64,000 nucleotides of DNA from Amycolatopsis australiensis (GCF_900119165.1 NZ_FPJG01000006.1:124001-188000); one strand, 5' to 3'; shown: positions 45,955-55,125, counted from the first letter of the stretch. Notes: a model not told the origin generated them from the sequence alone. Translations and numbers: made by a program.

Positions 45955-46593
45955 TCAGGCGGGATCGAGGTCCCGCGAAGTGATCGGCCGCCCCGGCAGT
46001 TCGCTGCCCGGCCGGGCGCCGAGGCCGTCGATCATGATTCCGACGCAGCGCCGGGCCGCCAGCTCGGCCACCTCCGGCGTCTTCGCGCGGACCTGCCGCA
46101 GCAGCGTCGCGAACAGGATCGCGATGTCGCCCGCGCCGACGTCCTCGCGCAGCTTGCCCTCGGCCTTGGCGCCGTCGACGAACTCGTCGAGCACCGCCAG
46201 GATGTCGTCACGCAGCCGGCGGACCTCGGGGTCGTTCTTCAGGATCACCAGCGCCCGCGGCGACACCATCGCCAGCTGGACGCTCAGCTGCAGCTCCACC
46301 GACTGCCGCAGCAGCCGCTCCAGCGCGCGCCACGACGATGTCTCCTCGGCCGCGATCGCCCTCGCGTCGATGAGCACGCGCTCGAAGTTGTCCATCGCGA
46401 CCGCGCGGATCAGCGCGTCGCGGTCCGGGAAGCGGCGGTACAGCGTGCCCACGCCGACGCCGGCCGCGCGGGCGATCTCCTCCATCGGCACCTCGGGACC
46501 GGAGACGGCGAAGATGGTCTTCGCGGCGGCCAGGATCTGGTCGCGGTTGCGGCGCGCGTCCGCCCGCAGGGTGGTCTCGGGGTCTGCCGTCAT
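45955..46593 (-). CDS. TetR-family regulator
   Basis: 212 residues. HTH: RDQILAAAKTIFAVSGPEVPMEEIARAAGVGVGTLYRRFPDRDALIRAV; the C-terminal domain (RALVILKNDPEVRRLRDDILAVLDEFVDGAKAEGKLREDVGAGDIA) is of the TetR_C_SACE_7040 type. The ATG at 46591-46593 follows GGAAGG by 8 nt. It is divergent from two P450 genes and a ferredoxin and probably represses them. Confidence 0.9.
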   Translation of the reverse strand: MTADPETTLRADARRNRDQILAAAKTIFAVSGPEVPMEEIARAAGVGVGTLYRRFPDRDALIRAVAMDNFERVLIDARAIAAEETSSWRALERLLRQSVELQLSVQLAMVSPRALVILKNDPEVRRLRDDILAVLDEFVDGAKAEGKLREDVGAGDIAILFATLLRQVRAKTPEVAELAARRCVGIMIDGLGARPGSELPGRPITSRDLDPA

Positions 46594-46772
46594 GCCGTTC
46601 GCCTTCCGATGGATCGCGCGCGCTGATTCTCGCACGGTCAGGCGGCCACGCACTGGGTCCACACCACGTCACCCGTTAGCTAGTGGACGACTTCCTTCCG
46701 CTTCGGTACGTTGGGCCCTGGAACCGGAATGTAATCCTCCGCATACTTTACGTCCGTTTTAGGGGGCCCGAA

Positions 46773-47996
46773 ATGACCGAAGTCGCCGAACCTGCCACGC
46801 GGGAAGACGTCTTTCCGCTGGAGCGGAGCTGCCCGTTCGCTCCGCCGCCGGCCTACGAGAAGCTCCGCGCGGCCGGGCCGGTGCACCGCGTCGAGCTGCA
46901 GTCCGGCCAGGAGGCCTGGGCCATCACCCGGCTCGAGGACGTCCGGCAGATGCTGACCGACCCGCGGTTCAGCTCCGACCGGTTCAACCCGGGCTTCCCG
47001 TTCCTGACCAAGCAGGGCCGCCCGGTGCGGCGGAACAACTTCACCGCGTCACTGATCAACATGGACCCGCCGGAGCACACCGCCGCCCGCCGCGAGGTCG
47101 TCGGCGAGTTCACCGTCAAGCGGATGAAGGCGCTGCAGCCGCGGATCCAGCAGATCGTCGACGAGCACATCGACGCGATCCTGGCCGGCCCGAAGCCCGC
47201 CGACCTCGTGTCCGCGCTGAGCCTGCCGGTGCCGTCGCTGGTCATCTGCGAGCTGCTCGGCGTCCCGTACGCCGACCACGAGTTCTTCCAGGTCCGCAGC
47301 TCGACGCTGCTCAACCGCGACGTCGACCAGGAGGTCCGCGTCCAGGCCGTCGACGAGCTGCAGGAGTACCTCGACCAGCTGGTCGCCAAGAAGGAGGCCG
47401 AGCCGTCCGACGACCTGCTCGGCCGCCAGATCCGCAAGCAGCGCGAGGAGCACGGCGCCGCCGACCACGACTCGCTCGTCTCGCTGGCCTTCCTGCTGCT
47501 CATCGCCGGGCACGAGACGACGGCGAACATGATCTCGCTCGGCACGGTCGCGCTGCTGGAGAACCCGGACCAGCTCGAGATCATCAAGAACGACCCGGGC
47601 AAGACGCTCGACGCGGTCGAGGAGCTGCTGCGGTACTTCACGATCGCCGAGTTCGCGACCTCGCGCGTCGCCACCGAGGACGTCGAGATCGGCGGGCAGC
47701 TGATCCGCGCCGGCGAGGGCGTCCTCGGCCTGAGCTACTCCGGCAACCGCGACGAAGCCGCGTTCCAGGACGCCGACAAGCTCGACCTCGAGCGCGGCGC
47801 GCGCCACCACGTCGCGTTCGGCTTCGGGCCGCACCAGTGCCTCGGCCAGAACCTGGCCCGGATGGAGCTGCAGATCGTCTTCGACACGCTGTTCCGCCGC
47901 ATCCCCGAGCTGAAGCTGGCCGCGCCGGTCGACCAGCTGCCGTTCAAGCACGACTCGTCGATCTTCGGCCTCTACTGCCTGCCCGTGACCTGGTGA
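46773..47996 (+). CDS. Cytochrome P450 (CYP105-like), first copy
   Basis: 407 residues, class I bacterial P450. Oxygen-binding AGHETTANM in the I-helix, ExxR in EELLRYF, and haem loop AFGFGPHQCLGQNLARMELQIVF with Cys at 356. It hydroxylates a small molecule, taking electrons from a ferredoxin; one is encoded 1.2 kb downstream. ATG at 46773. It is about 60 percent alike to the next gene by eye, so the pair arose by duplication. Confidence 0.93.
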   Translation: MTEVAEPATREDVFPLERSCPFAPPPAYEKLRAAGPVHRVELQSGQEAWAITRLEDVRQMLTDPRFSSDRFNPGFPFLTKQGRPVRRNNFTASLINMDPPEHTAARREVVGEFTVKRMKALQPRIQQIVDEHIDAILAGPKPADLVSALSLPVPSLVICELLGVPYADHEFFQVRSSTLLNRDVDQEVRVQAVDELQEYLDQLVAKKEAEPSDDLLGRQIRKQREEHGAADHDSLVSLAFLLLIAGHETTANMISLGTVALLENPDQLEIIKNDPGKTLDAVEELLRYFTIAEFATSRVATEDVEIGGQLIRAGEGVLGLSYSGNRDEAAFQDADKLDLERGARHHVAFGFGPHQCLGQNLARMELQIVFDTLFRRIPELKLAAPVDQLPFKHDSSIFGLYCLPVTW

Positions 47997-48006
47997 GGGG
48001 GACGTC

Positions 48007-49200
48007 ATGACCGCGGTCCACGAGTTCCCGATGACTCGCACGTGCCCGTTCGCGCCGCCGCCGGCGTACGAGCAGATCCGCGAAGCGGAGCCGGTTTCGA
48101 AGGTGCGGCTGCCCGACGGCGGCTGGGCCTGGGTGGTCACCCGGCACGAGGACGTCCGGACCGTGCTGAACGACCGGCGCTTCAGCGCCGACCGCCAGCA
48201 CCCGGACTTCCCGCAGCTGGTGAAGGGCGGCTTCCGGCGGCAGGGCGACGAACGCACGATGATCACCATGGACGCGCCCGAGCACGGGCCGGCCCGCAAG
48301 GCGGTGCTCGGCGAGTTCACCGTGCGCCGGATGGAGGCGCTGCGGCCGCGGATCCAGGAGATCGTCGACGGGCAGATCGACGCGCTGCTGGCCGGGCCGA
48401 AGCCCGGCGACCTCGTCGAGACGCTGGCGCTGCCGGTGCCGTCGCTGGTGATCTGCGAGATGCTCGGCGTGCCCTACGCCGACCACGACTTCTTCCAGAC
48501 CCACACGGCGAAGATCATCAAGCGCGGGACGAGCCCGCAGGAGCGGCGGGCGGCGTTCGACACCGTGCGCGGCTACATGGCCGACCTGATCGCGGAGAAG
48601 GAGCAGGACCCGCCGGACGACGTGCTCGGGCGGCAGATCGTCAAGCTGCGCGAGGAAGGCACCTACCGGCGGGCTTCGCTGGCCGCGACGGGCTTCCTGC
48701 TGCTGGTCGCGGGCCACGAAACCACGGCGAACATGATCTCGCTGTCGACCGTGGCGTTCCTGCGCAACCCGGAGCAGCTCGCGCGGATCAAGGCCGACCC
48801 GGGCAAGACGCTCGACGCGGTCGAGGAGATGCTGCGGTACTTCACGATCGTCGACGCGGCGACGGCCCGGCTGTGCGTCGAGGACATCGAGGTCGGCGGA
48901 CAGCTGATCCGGGCCGGCGAGGGCGTCCTGGCGCTGGGCTACGCGGCGAACCGCGACCCGCGGGCGTTCGACAACCCGGACGAGCTGGACATCGAGCGCG
49001 GCGCGCGTCACCACGTCGCGTTCGGGTTCGGCCCGCACCAGTGCCTCGGCCAGAACCTGGCCCGGATGGAGCTGCAGATCGTCTTCGACACGCTGTTCCG
49101 CCGGGTCCCGACGCTGGCGCTCGCCGCGGACGTCGACGACCTGCCGTTCAAGGACGACGCGAACATCTACGGGCTGTACCGGCTGCCGGTGACCTGGTAG
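48007..49200 (+). CDS. Cytochrome P450 (CYP105-like), second copy
   Basis: 397 residues with AGHETTANM, EEMLRYF and AFGFGPHQCLGQNLAR (Cys at 346). It begins 10 bp after the first P450 gene. The region between residues 160 and 220 differs most from the first copy (FFQTHTAKIIKRGTSPQERRAAF against FFQVRSSTLLNRDVDQEVRVQ), which suggests different substrates. Confidence 0.93.
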   Translation: MTAVHEFPMTRTCPFAPPPAYEQIREAEPVSKVRLPDGGWAWVVTRHEDVRTVLNDRRFSADRQHPDFPQLVKGGFRRQGDERTMITMDAPEHGPARKAVLGEFTVRRMEALRPRIQEIVDGQIDALLAGPKPGDLVETLALPVPSLVICEMLGVPYADHDFFQTHTAKIIKRGTSPQERRAAFDTVRGYMADLIAEKEQDPPDDVLGRQIVKLREEGTYRRASLAATGFLLLVAGHETTANMISLSTVAFLRNPEQLARIKADPGKTLDAVEEMLRYFTIVDAATARLCVEDIEVGGQLIRAGEGVLALGYAANRDPRAFDNPDELDIERGARHHVAFGFGPHQCLGQNLARMELQIVFDTLFRRVPTLALAADVDDLPFKDDANIYGLYRLPVTW

Positions 49201-49237
49201 AGAACGAGCTGCCGTCCCACCACAGGAGAGAAGGACC

Positions 49238-49432
49238 ATGAAGATCATCGCGGACACCGGCAAGTGCGTCGGCGCCGGGCAGTGCGTGCTCACCGAGCCC
49301 GCGCTGTTCGACCAGAGCGAGGACGACGGCACGGTCATCGTCCTCGACGACCAGCCGACGGGCGAGCTGGTGGAGAAGGCCCGCGAAGCGGTGCACGTCT
49401 GCCCCAGCCAGGCCCTCTCGCTGCAGGAGTGA
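49238..49432 (+). CDS. 3Fe-4S ferredoxin, P450 partner
   Basis: 64 residues with CVGAGQC (two cluster Cys), a later VCPSQAL (third Cys with Pro). The layout C-x5-C...C-P is that of [3Fe-4S] ferredoxins next to CYP105 genes. It directly follows the two P450 genes; no ferredoxin reductase is nearby, so a shared one must serve. The ATG follows GGAGAGAAGG. Confidence 0.92.
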   Translation: MKIIADTGKCVGAGQCVLTEPALFDQSEDDGTVIVLDDQPTGELVEKAREAVHVCPSQALSLQE

Positions 49433-49438
49433 GCAAGG

Positions 49439-49474
49439 CCGTGAAGGGCACCTCCGCCGAGGTGCCCTTCACGG
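49439..49474. terminator. Bidirectional terminator between ferredoxin and ABC permease
   Basis: Perfect 16-bp stem (49439-49454 with 49459-49474) and a 4-nt loop, placed between convergent genes. Confidence 0.85.
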
Positions 49475-49475
49475 G

Positions 49476-50309
49476 CTACTTGACCGCGCCCATGGACAGG
49501 CCGCGGACCAGGTGGTTCTGGGCGATCCAGCCGACGATCATCACCGGCAGCGAGGCCAGCAACGCGGCGGCGGACAGCTGGGCCCAGTACAGGCCCTCGC
49601 TGGTGATGAACCCGACGAGGAACACCGGCACGGTGCCGGCGCGGGCCGCCGTCAGGTTGACCGCGTAGAAGAACTCCGTCCAGGAAAAGATCACGCAGAT
49701 CAGCGCCGTCGCCGCGATCCCGGGCGCGACCACCGGCATGATGATCTTGCGCAGCAGCGTCGGCAGGTTCGCGCCGTCGATGCGGCCGGCCTCGATCATC
49801 TCGTGCGGCACTTCCAGGAAGAACGACCGCATCATCCAGATGGCCAGCGGCAGGTTCATCGACGTGTACAGGATGACCAGCGCCCACACCGTGTCGAGCA
49901 GTTCGGTGTTCTGCGAGATCACGTACAGCGGGATGATCGCCGCCACGATCGGCAGCATCTTCGTCGAGAGGAAGAACCCCAGCGCGTTGGACGTGCCCTT
50001 CACCGGCGCCAGTGACAGCGCGTACGCCGCCGGGACGCCGAGGAGCAGCACCAGCAGCGTCGACAGGATCGTGACGAACGCCGAGTTCGCCAGGTAGGGC
50101 AGGAACCCGCCGTTCAGGACGTTGGCGATCTGGTCGAACGTCGGCGTGAACAGCAGCTTCGGCGGGTCGGTGTAGGCGTCGGCCTCCTGCTTGAACGCCG
50201 TGATGATCATCCACAGCAGCGGGAAGACGAAGAGGATCGCGATCACCCAGGTCGCCAGGGTCAGCGAGCCCTTGCCGTACTGCCGCTTCCGGGGAGCCAG
50301 GGTGGTCAT
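49476..50309 (-). CDS. Sugar/polyol ABC transporter permease (MalG type)
   Basis: 277 residues with six membrane helices. The EAA loop is HEMIEAGRIDGANLPTLLRKIIMPVVAPGI, which docks with the ATPase. Its start overlaps the stop of the other permease by 4 nt. No ATP-binding subunit is encoded here, so a shared MsiK-like ATPase is likely. Confidence 0.93.
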   Translation of the reverse strand: MTTLAPRKRQYGKGSLTLATWVIAILFVFPLLWMIITAFKQEADAYTDPPKLLFTPTFDQIANVLNGGFLPYLANSAFVTILSTLLVLLLGVPAAYALSLAPVKGTSNALGFFLSTKMLPIVAAIIPLYVISQNTELLDTVWALVILYTSMNLPLAIWMMRSFFLEVPHEMIEAGRIDGANLPTLLRKIIMPVVAPGIAATALICVIFSWTEFFYAVNLTAARAGTVPVFLVGFITSEGLYWAQLSAAALLASLPVMIVGWIAQNHLVRGLSMGAVK

Positions 50310-51238
50310 TTGATTCCTCCGCTCACGGAGAAGGTGCGGAACATCAGGCGCAGGGCGAAGGTCGCGACGATCATCGTCAGGATCACCACGATGACCCCCA
50401 TCGCCGACGACTGGCCGACGTCGAAGCCCTCGAACGCGCGCTGGTAGATGTAGTACGGCAGGTTGGTGCTCGCCGTGCCCGGGCCACCCTGAGTCATGAG
50501 GAAGATGGCGTCGAAGCTGTTGACGATGTAGATCGCGCCCAGCAGCGTCGCCAGCTGCAGGAACCGGGACAGGTGCGGCAGCGTGATGGCGACGAACGTC
50601 CGCCACCGGCCCGCACCGTCCACATTGGCCGCTTCGAGGACGTCCTTGGACTGGCTCTGCAGGCCGGCGAGGATGAGCAGCATCATGAACGGCGTCCACT
50701 GCCACACGATCTGCGCCATCACCGAGGCGAGCGGGAACTTCGACAGCCAGTCGACGTCGGTGCCGAAGACGAAGTGCAGCAGCCCGTAGGTCGGGTCGAA
50801 CATCGTCGTCTTCCACAGCAGCGCACCGGCCGCCGGCAGGATCAGGAACGGCGTGATCAGCAGCGTCCGGACGACACCGCGGCCGAAGAACTTGCGGTCG
50901 AGCAGCACCGCCAGGCCGAGACCGAGCAACAGCGCGACGAGCACGCACACCACCGTCAGCAGCACGGTGTTGAGCAGCGCGACCAGGAACGTCGTGTCGC
51001 TGAAGACGTCGACGTAATTCCGCAGGCCGACGAAGTGCCGCGACCCGGGCCGGACGAGGTTCCACGACTGGAACGAGTAGAACACGGTGAGCAGGAACGG
51101 CAGCTGCGTCACCGCGATGACGAAGATCAGCGCGGGCAGCAGCGGCAGCCGCCGTTTCGCCGCGGTGCTCAGGCCGCGCTTCTCCTCGACCTTCGCGTGC
51201 GTCTGGGACGTGGGGGTGGATACGGAGAGCGTGGACAT
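50306..51238 (-). CDS. Sugar/polyol ABC transporter permease (MalF type)
   Basis: 310 residues: cytosolic N-terminus, six membrane helices, EAA loop KDVLEAANVDGAGRWRTFVAITLPHLSRFLQL. It overlaps the binding-protein stop by 1 nt and the second permease by 4 nt. Confidence 0.93.
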   Translation of the reverse strand: MSTLSVSTPTSQTHAKVEEKRGLSTAAKRRLPLLPALIFVIAVTQLPFLLTVFYSFQSWNLVRPGSRHFVGLRNYVDVFSDTTFLVALLNTVLLTVVCVLVALLLGLGLAVLLDRKFFGRGVVRTLLITPFLILPAAGALLWKTTMFDPTYGLLHFVFGTDVDWLSKFPLASVMAQIVWQWTPFMMLLILAGLQSQSKDVLEAANVDGAGRWRTFVAITLPHLSRFLQLATLLGAIYIVNSFDAIFLMTQGGPGTASTNLPYYIYQRAFEGFDVGQSSAMGVIVVILTMIVATFALRLMFRTFSVSGGIK

Positions 51239-52572
51239 CACTGCACCGCCTTGTAGGAGTCGCCCACGGTTTGCGCGTAGCCCTGGGACTGCTTCAGCGC
51301 GTCTTCGACGGATTCGCGGCCGGCGATCGCGGCCGACAGCTGCTGGCTCACCCGCGTGCCCAGGTCCTGGAACTCGGGGATGCCGACGAACTGGATGCCG
51401 GGATAGGGCACCGGGTTCGCCATCACTTTCTGCTGGTTCGCGTCCGCGATGCCGTCGAGCGTCGGCTTCGCGTAGGCCGCCGCGGCCTTGGCGTACTCGG
51501 GGATCGCGTACGTCGACTGGCGCACGCCCGGCGGGACGCGGTTCCACCCGTAGGTGTGGCCGACCTTCTGCACGTACGCCTTGTCGGTCATCCAGGCCAT
51601 GAACTTCCAGGCCGCGTCCTTGTCCTTGGCCACCTTCGGGATACCGAGCGCCCAGGTGTAGAGCCAGCCGCTGGCCCGCGTCTTGACGACCGGCGCGGGC
51701 GCGTACCCGGACTTGCCCACGATCTTGCTGCTCGACGGGTCCTCGTTGGTGCCCGCCATGACCGTGGCGTCGTACCACATCGCGGCCTGGCCCTGCGTGT
51801 ACCGCGTGCCGCACTCGGAGAACCCGGCGCTGGAGGCACCGACTTCGCCGTGTTCGCGGATGAGGTCGACGTAGAAGTTCGCGGCCGCGGTGAACTCCGG
51901 GGACGTCAGCTTGGCGTTCCAGTCCTTGTCGAACCACTGCGCGCCGAAGGTGTTGGCCACCGTCGTGAACGGCGCGAGGCTCTCGCCCCAGCCGGGCTTG
52001 CCGCGCAGGCAGATCCCGGCGACGCCGGCGGCCTTGTCGTCGAGCTTCGCGGCGAAGTCCGCGATCTGCTGCCAGGTCGGCTTGGCGGGCATCGTCAGCC
52101 CGGCCTTCTCGAAGAGGTCCTTGCGGTAGGCCAGGAACGACGACTCGCCGTAGAACGGCACCGCGTACATCTGGTTCCGGTACGACAGCGACTGCCTGAT
52201 GCTGGGGATGAAGTCGCCTTCGTCGTAGCCCGGCGTGGCGGCCATGTGCGGTTCGAGGTTCTCGAGCCAGCCGTTGGCCGCCCACTGCGGGGCCTCGTAG
52301 TTGCTGATCATGACGACGTCGAACTCGCCGCCCTCGGTGGCCGTCGACGCGGTGATCTTCGCGCGGGCCTGGTTTTCCGGCAGCGAGACGAACTTCAGGT
52401 TGATGCCGGTGGCCTTCTCGAACTCCGGCGCGAGCGAGATGGCGTCCTTCATCTGCGGGTTGGACACGATCGCGATGACGAGCGTGCTGGCGCCCTGGCC
52501 GATCGAGCCCGCACCCGCACAGCCCGTGACCAGCAACGACGTCGCGGCGAGGAGGGTGAGCACCTTACGCAC
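51238..52572 (-). CDS. Extracellular sugar/polyol-binding lipoprotein
   Basis: 444 residues. Signal peptide with lipobox LVTGC (Cys near 18), then a type I solute-binding fold: TLVIAIVSNPQMKDAISLAPEFEKATGINLKFVSLPENQ, FDVVMISNYEAPQWAANGWL. The pattern and the neighbouring medium-chain dehydrogenase resemble sorbitol/mannitol (SmoE/MtlE) systems. GTG start at 52570-52572, overlapping the dehydrogenase stop by 8 nt. Confidence 0.9.
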   Translation of the reverse strand: MRKVLTLLAATSLLVTGCAGAGSIGQGASTLVIAIVSNPQMKDAISLAPEFEKATGINLKFVSLPENQARAKITASTATEGGEFDVVMISNYEAPQWAANGWLENLEPHMAATPGYDEGDFIPSIRQSLSYRNQMYAVPFYGESSFLAYRKDLFEKAGLTMPAKPTWQQIADFAAKLDDKAAGVAGICLRGKPGWGESLAPFTTVANTFGAQWFDKDWNAKLTSPEFTAAANFYVDLIREHGEVGASSAGFSECGTRYTQGQAAMWYDATVMAGTNEDPSSSKIVGKSGYAPAPVVKTRASGWLYTWALGIPKVAKDKDAAWKFMAWMTDKAYVQKVGHTYGWNRVPPGVRQSTYAIPEYAKAAAAYAKPTLDGIADANQQKVMANPVPYPGIQFVGIPEFQDLGTRVSQQLSAAIAGRESVEDALKQSQGYAQTVGDSYKAVQ

Positions 52573-53569
52573 GGCCGCCTCCGGGGAGCACCTGCACCTT
52601 GAGGCCCGCGCCGCTGCGCATCTTGGCCAGCGCCTCGGGGTACTGCTCCAGCGGCAGGGTGTCCGTGAGCAGCGACCCGGTGTCGATCGCGCCGTTCGCG
52701 ACGAGATCGAGGGCCGCGCCGAAGCTGTGCAGCACGGCCATCGAGCCGACGACGGTGATTTCGTCGTTGTAGATGCGGAACGGCGAAAGCGCGACGCGCG
52801 CTTCGGCCGGTGCGACGCCGAAGACGAGCAGGCGGCCGCCGCGGCGGATCGAGTCGAAGGCGGCTTCGATGGCGGGCGCGGCGCCGGTGCAGTCGACGGC
52901 TACGTCGAACTTCTCGCCGTGCAGATCGCTGACGTCCTTCGCGGTGGCGACGGCGCCGAGGCTCTTCGCGCGGGGCAGCCGGGCTTCGTTGCGGTCGACC
53001 ACGGTGACCTGCGCGCCCGAACGCTGCAGCAACTGCTGCATGATCAGGCCCATCGTGCCGGCGCCGACGACGAGGAAGCGTTCTCCGGCCTCGGCACCGA
53101 CGCGGCGCACGCCGTGCACCGCGCAGGAGACGGGCTCGACGAGCGCGCCCTGCTCCCAGGTCATCGAGTCGGGCATGCGGTAGCAGTTGGCCGACGGGAC
53201 GGCGACGTACTCGGCGAAGGCGCCGTCGACGGTGTCGCCGGTGGCGCCCCAGTTCGCGCAGAGGTTGCCGTGGCCGGCGCGGCAGGGGCCGCAGTAGCCG
53301 CAGAACAGCGACGGGTCGACCGCGACGCGGTCGCCGACCTTCCACTCGCCCGGCACGTCCGCGCCGAGCTCGACGATCTCGCCGGCGAACTCGTGCCCGG
53401 GGACGATGGGGTACGGGGTGGGCGGGAAGTGCCCGTCCGCGATGTGCAGGTCGGTCCCGCAGATCCCGCACGCTCCGACCTTGACGACGACCTGGCGTTC
53501 CCCGGGTTTCGGATCGGGCACCTCGCCGACCCTGATCTCACCGGGCCGGTCGACGATGGCGGCACGCAT
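52565..53569 (-). CDS. Zn-dependent polyol dehydrogenase (MDR family)
   Basis: 334 residues. Catalytic Zn ligands in GACGICGTDLH and GHEFAGEIVE; structural Zn in CGYCGPCRAGHGNLC; NAD site VVGAGTMGLIMQQLLQRSGAQVTVVDRNEAR. It probably oxidises the imported polyol. The ATG at 53567-53569 follows AAGGGG; an upstream ATG at 53593 lies inside the operator palindrome. First gene of the transporter operon. Confidence 0.92.
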   Translation of the reverse strand: MRAAIVDRPGEIRVGEVPDPKPGERQVVVKVGACGICGTDLHIADGHFPPTPYPIVPGHEFAGEIVELGADVPGEWKVGDRVAVDPSLFCGYCGPCRAGHGNLCANWGATGDTVDGAFAEYVAVPSANCYRMPDSMTWEQGALVEPVSCAVHGVRRVGAEAGERFLVVGAGTMGLIMQQLLQRSGAQVTVVDRNEARLPRAKSLGAVATAKDVSDLHGEKFDVAVDCTGAAPAIEAAFDSIRRGGRLLVFGVAPAEARVALSPFRIYNDEITVVGSMAVLHSFGAALDLVANGAIDTGSLLTDTLPLEQYPEALAKMRSGAGLKVQVLPGGGRA

Positions 53570-53586
53570 GCCTTGCCCCTTCCTCG

Positions 53587-53600
53587 CGCTCATATGAGCG
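53587..53600. promoter_or_regulatory. Operator 1, CGCTCATATGAGCG
   Basis: Perfect 14-bp palindrome in the leader of the dehydrogenase operon. Its core GCTCATATGAGC is repeated at 53692-53703 over the start of the divergent regulator gene. Confidence 0.75.
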
Positions 53601-53634
53601 GCGTTGACCTATGGCGTCGAGAACATGTGAAGGC

Positions 53635-53664
53635 ATTACAGGTCTGACGTCGGTGTTACGTCAA
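53635..53664 (-). promoter_or_regulatory. Promoter of the dehydrogenase-transporter operon
   Basis: TTGACG (53659-53664) and TGTAAT (53635-53640) with 18 bp between; five of six bases match in each box. TGACGT/ACGTCA (53645-53663) forms a further dyad over the -35 region. The operator at 53587 lies about 28 bp downstream of the expected start. Confidence 0.65.
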
Positions 53665-53685
53665 CCTTTCGGCTGGATTTCGCGT

Positions 53686-53703
53686 TATAGTGCTCATATG
53701 AGC
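53686..53703 (+). promoter_or_regulatory. -10 box and operator 2 at the regulator start (leaderless)
   Basis: TATAGT (53686-53691) ends 6 nt before the ATG at 53698, so transcription should begin at the A of the start codon. Operator core GCTCATATGAGC (53692-53703) overlaps the start, so the regulator would block its own gene. Confidence 0.6.
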
Positions 53704-54687
53704 GCTTCCAAGAAGCAGCCGTCGTTGAGCGAGGCGATGCTGCTGGCCACCGTCGCCCGGCGCTTCTACGTGCAGGGACGGTCCAAGCTGGAGATCGCCG
53801 GCGAGTTCGGCGTCAGCCGGTTCAAGGTGGCGCGGATGCTCGACACCGCCAGGGAGTCCGGGCTGGTCAGGGTGGAGTTCTCGCTGCCGGTGCCGGTGGA
53901 CCTGGCGTTGTCGGACGAGGTGCGCTCGGCGTACGGCCTGAAGCGCGCGCTCGTGCTCGAACGCTCAACCGAGCGCGAACCGAAGGAGGTCGTCCGCGGG
54001 AAGATCGGCACGTTGGCGGCCCGGCTGCTGGAGGAGATCGCGGTCCCGTCGGACGTCATCGGGCTGTCGTGGGCCCGGTCGGTGAACGCGATGACCGAGG
54101 CGATCCGGTCGCTGCCGCGGTGCCCGATCGTCCAGCTGTGCGGGGTGCAGGCGGGGATGGACATGCGCGGCCGGTCGGTGGAGACGGTCAGCCGCGTGAC
54201 GTCGGTGTCCGGCGGCGACGCGTACCCGATCTTCGGGCCACTGGTGCTGCCGGACCGCCGGACGACCGAGACGTTGCGGCGGCAGCCGGGGATCGCGGAG
54301 ACGTTCGGCCAGTTCCGGAACCTGACCAAAGCCGTGGTCAGCATCGGCGCGTGGCAGCCGGGCGAATCGACGGTGTACGACGCGCTGGACGAGGCCGAGC
54401 GCGCGGCGATCGCGGCCCGTGGCGCGACGGCGGAGGTCGCGGCACGCCTGTTCGACGCTTCGGGAAACGCCCTGTCGACCGGCTTGGCCCACCACGTGCT
54501 GGCGATCAGCCACGAGGAGCTGATGGCGGTCCCGGAGGTGATAGCGCTGGGCTACAGCCGCCCGAAGGCGGCGGCGGTGGACGCGGTCCTGAGGTCGGGC
54601 ATGGTCTCGACGCTGATCACCGACGCGGCGGCAGCGGTCCCGCTCCTGGCGCTGGCGGCCAAGAACCCGCCCAGCCCTCGTGAGTGA
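53698..54687 (+). CDS. SorC/DeoR-type sugar-binding transcriptional regulator
   Basis: 329 residues. HTH: VARRFYVQGRSKLEIAGEFGVSRFKVARMLDTARESGLV; the effector domain is a SorC-type fold with VIGLSWARSVNAMTEAIRSLPRCPIVQLCGVQAG and a distal ALGYSRPKAAAVDAVLRSGMVSTLITDAAAA. It binds phosphorylated or free sugar. No ribosome site precedes the ATG at 53698; the -10 box places it as a leaderless gene. It controls the divergent polyol operon through the twin palindromes. Confidence 0.9.
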   Translation: MSASKKQPSLSEAMLLATVARRFYVQGRSKLEIAGEFGVSRFKVARMLDTARESGLVRVEFSLPVPVDLALSDEVRSAYGLKRALVLERSTEREPKEVVRGKIGTLAARLLEEIAVPSDVIGLSWARSVNAMTEAIRSLPRCPIVQLCGVQAGMDMRGRSVETVSRVTSVSGGDAYPIFGPLVLPDRRTTETLRRQPGIAETFGQFRNLTKAVVSIGAWQPGESTVYDALDEAERAAIAARGATAEVAARLFDASGNALSTGLAHHVLAISHEELMAVPEVIALGYSRPKAAAVDAVLRSGMVSTLITDAAAAVPLLALAAKNPPSPRE

Positions 54688-54719
54688 GAAACAGTGTTCT
54701 GCCCCTGTTCCTCACTCAC
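54680..54719. terminator. Bidirectional terminator
   Basis: GTGAGTGAG-A-AACAG pairs with CTGTT-C-CTCACTCAC. It spans the ends of the convergent regulator and HxlR genes. Confidence 0.75.
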
Positions 54720-55075
54720 GACAACCCGGCGCGGTCGGCGGCTGCCCGCGTTGTCGCTGGCCGTGCTCGGTCTTGAGCAGCGAGGACGGCGTCGCCGTGC
54801 TCGGCGGCCCAGCGCCCGAAGCCCTCGATCGGCTCCAGCAGAGTCGCGCCCAGCGACGTAAGCGCGTACGCCCCTTCGCGACGCTCGACCAGCCCGTCGA
54901 ACTCCAGGCGGCGCAAGGTTTCCGTGAGCACCTTCGCGCTGATCCCGCCGATCTCGCGCCGGAGCTCGACGTGCCGGCGTGGGCCGTCGCGCAGTGCCCA
55001 CACCACCACCGGGTTCCACGTGTTGGCGACCAGGTCGAACGCGAGCCGCGTCCGGCAGTCGGCGAGGAAGTCCAT
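54716..55075 (-). CDS. HxlR-family regulator
   Basis: 119 residues of the HxlR winged helix: FDLVANTWNPVVVWALRDGPRRHVELRREIGGISAKVLTETLRRLEFDGLVERREGAYALTSLGATLLEPI. HxlR proteins often control a divergent redox gene, as here. A perfect 12-bp palindrome (55114-55125) lies between the two. Confidence 0.87.
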   Translation of the reverse strand: MDFLADCRTRLAFDLVANTWNPVVVWALRDGPRRHVELRREIGGISAKVLTETLRRLEFDGLVERREGAYALTSLGATLLEPIEGFGRWAAEHGDAVLAAQDRARPATTRAAADRAGLS

Positions 55076-55113
55076 GGTTACCGTTCGGTTCCTTCCCGGG
55101 TCCCTACCGTCGT

Positions 55114-55125
55114 GCTGGTACCAGC
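55114..55125. promoter_or_regulatory. Palindrome GCTGGTACCAGC, likely HxlR operator
   Basis: Perfect 12-bp palindrome 20 bp before the reductase ATG, in the divergent promoter region. Confidence 0.5.
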
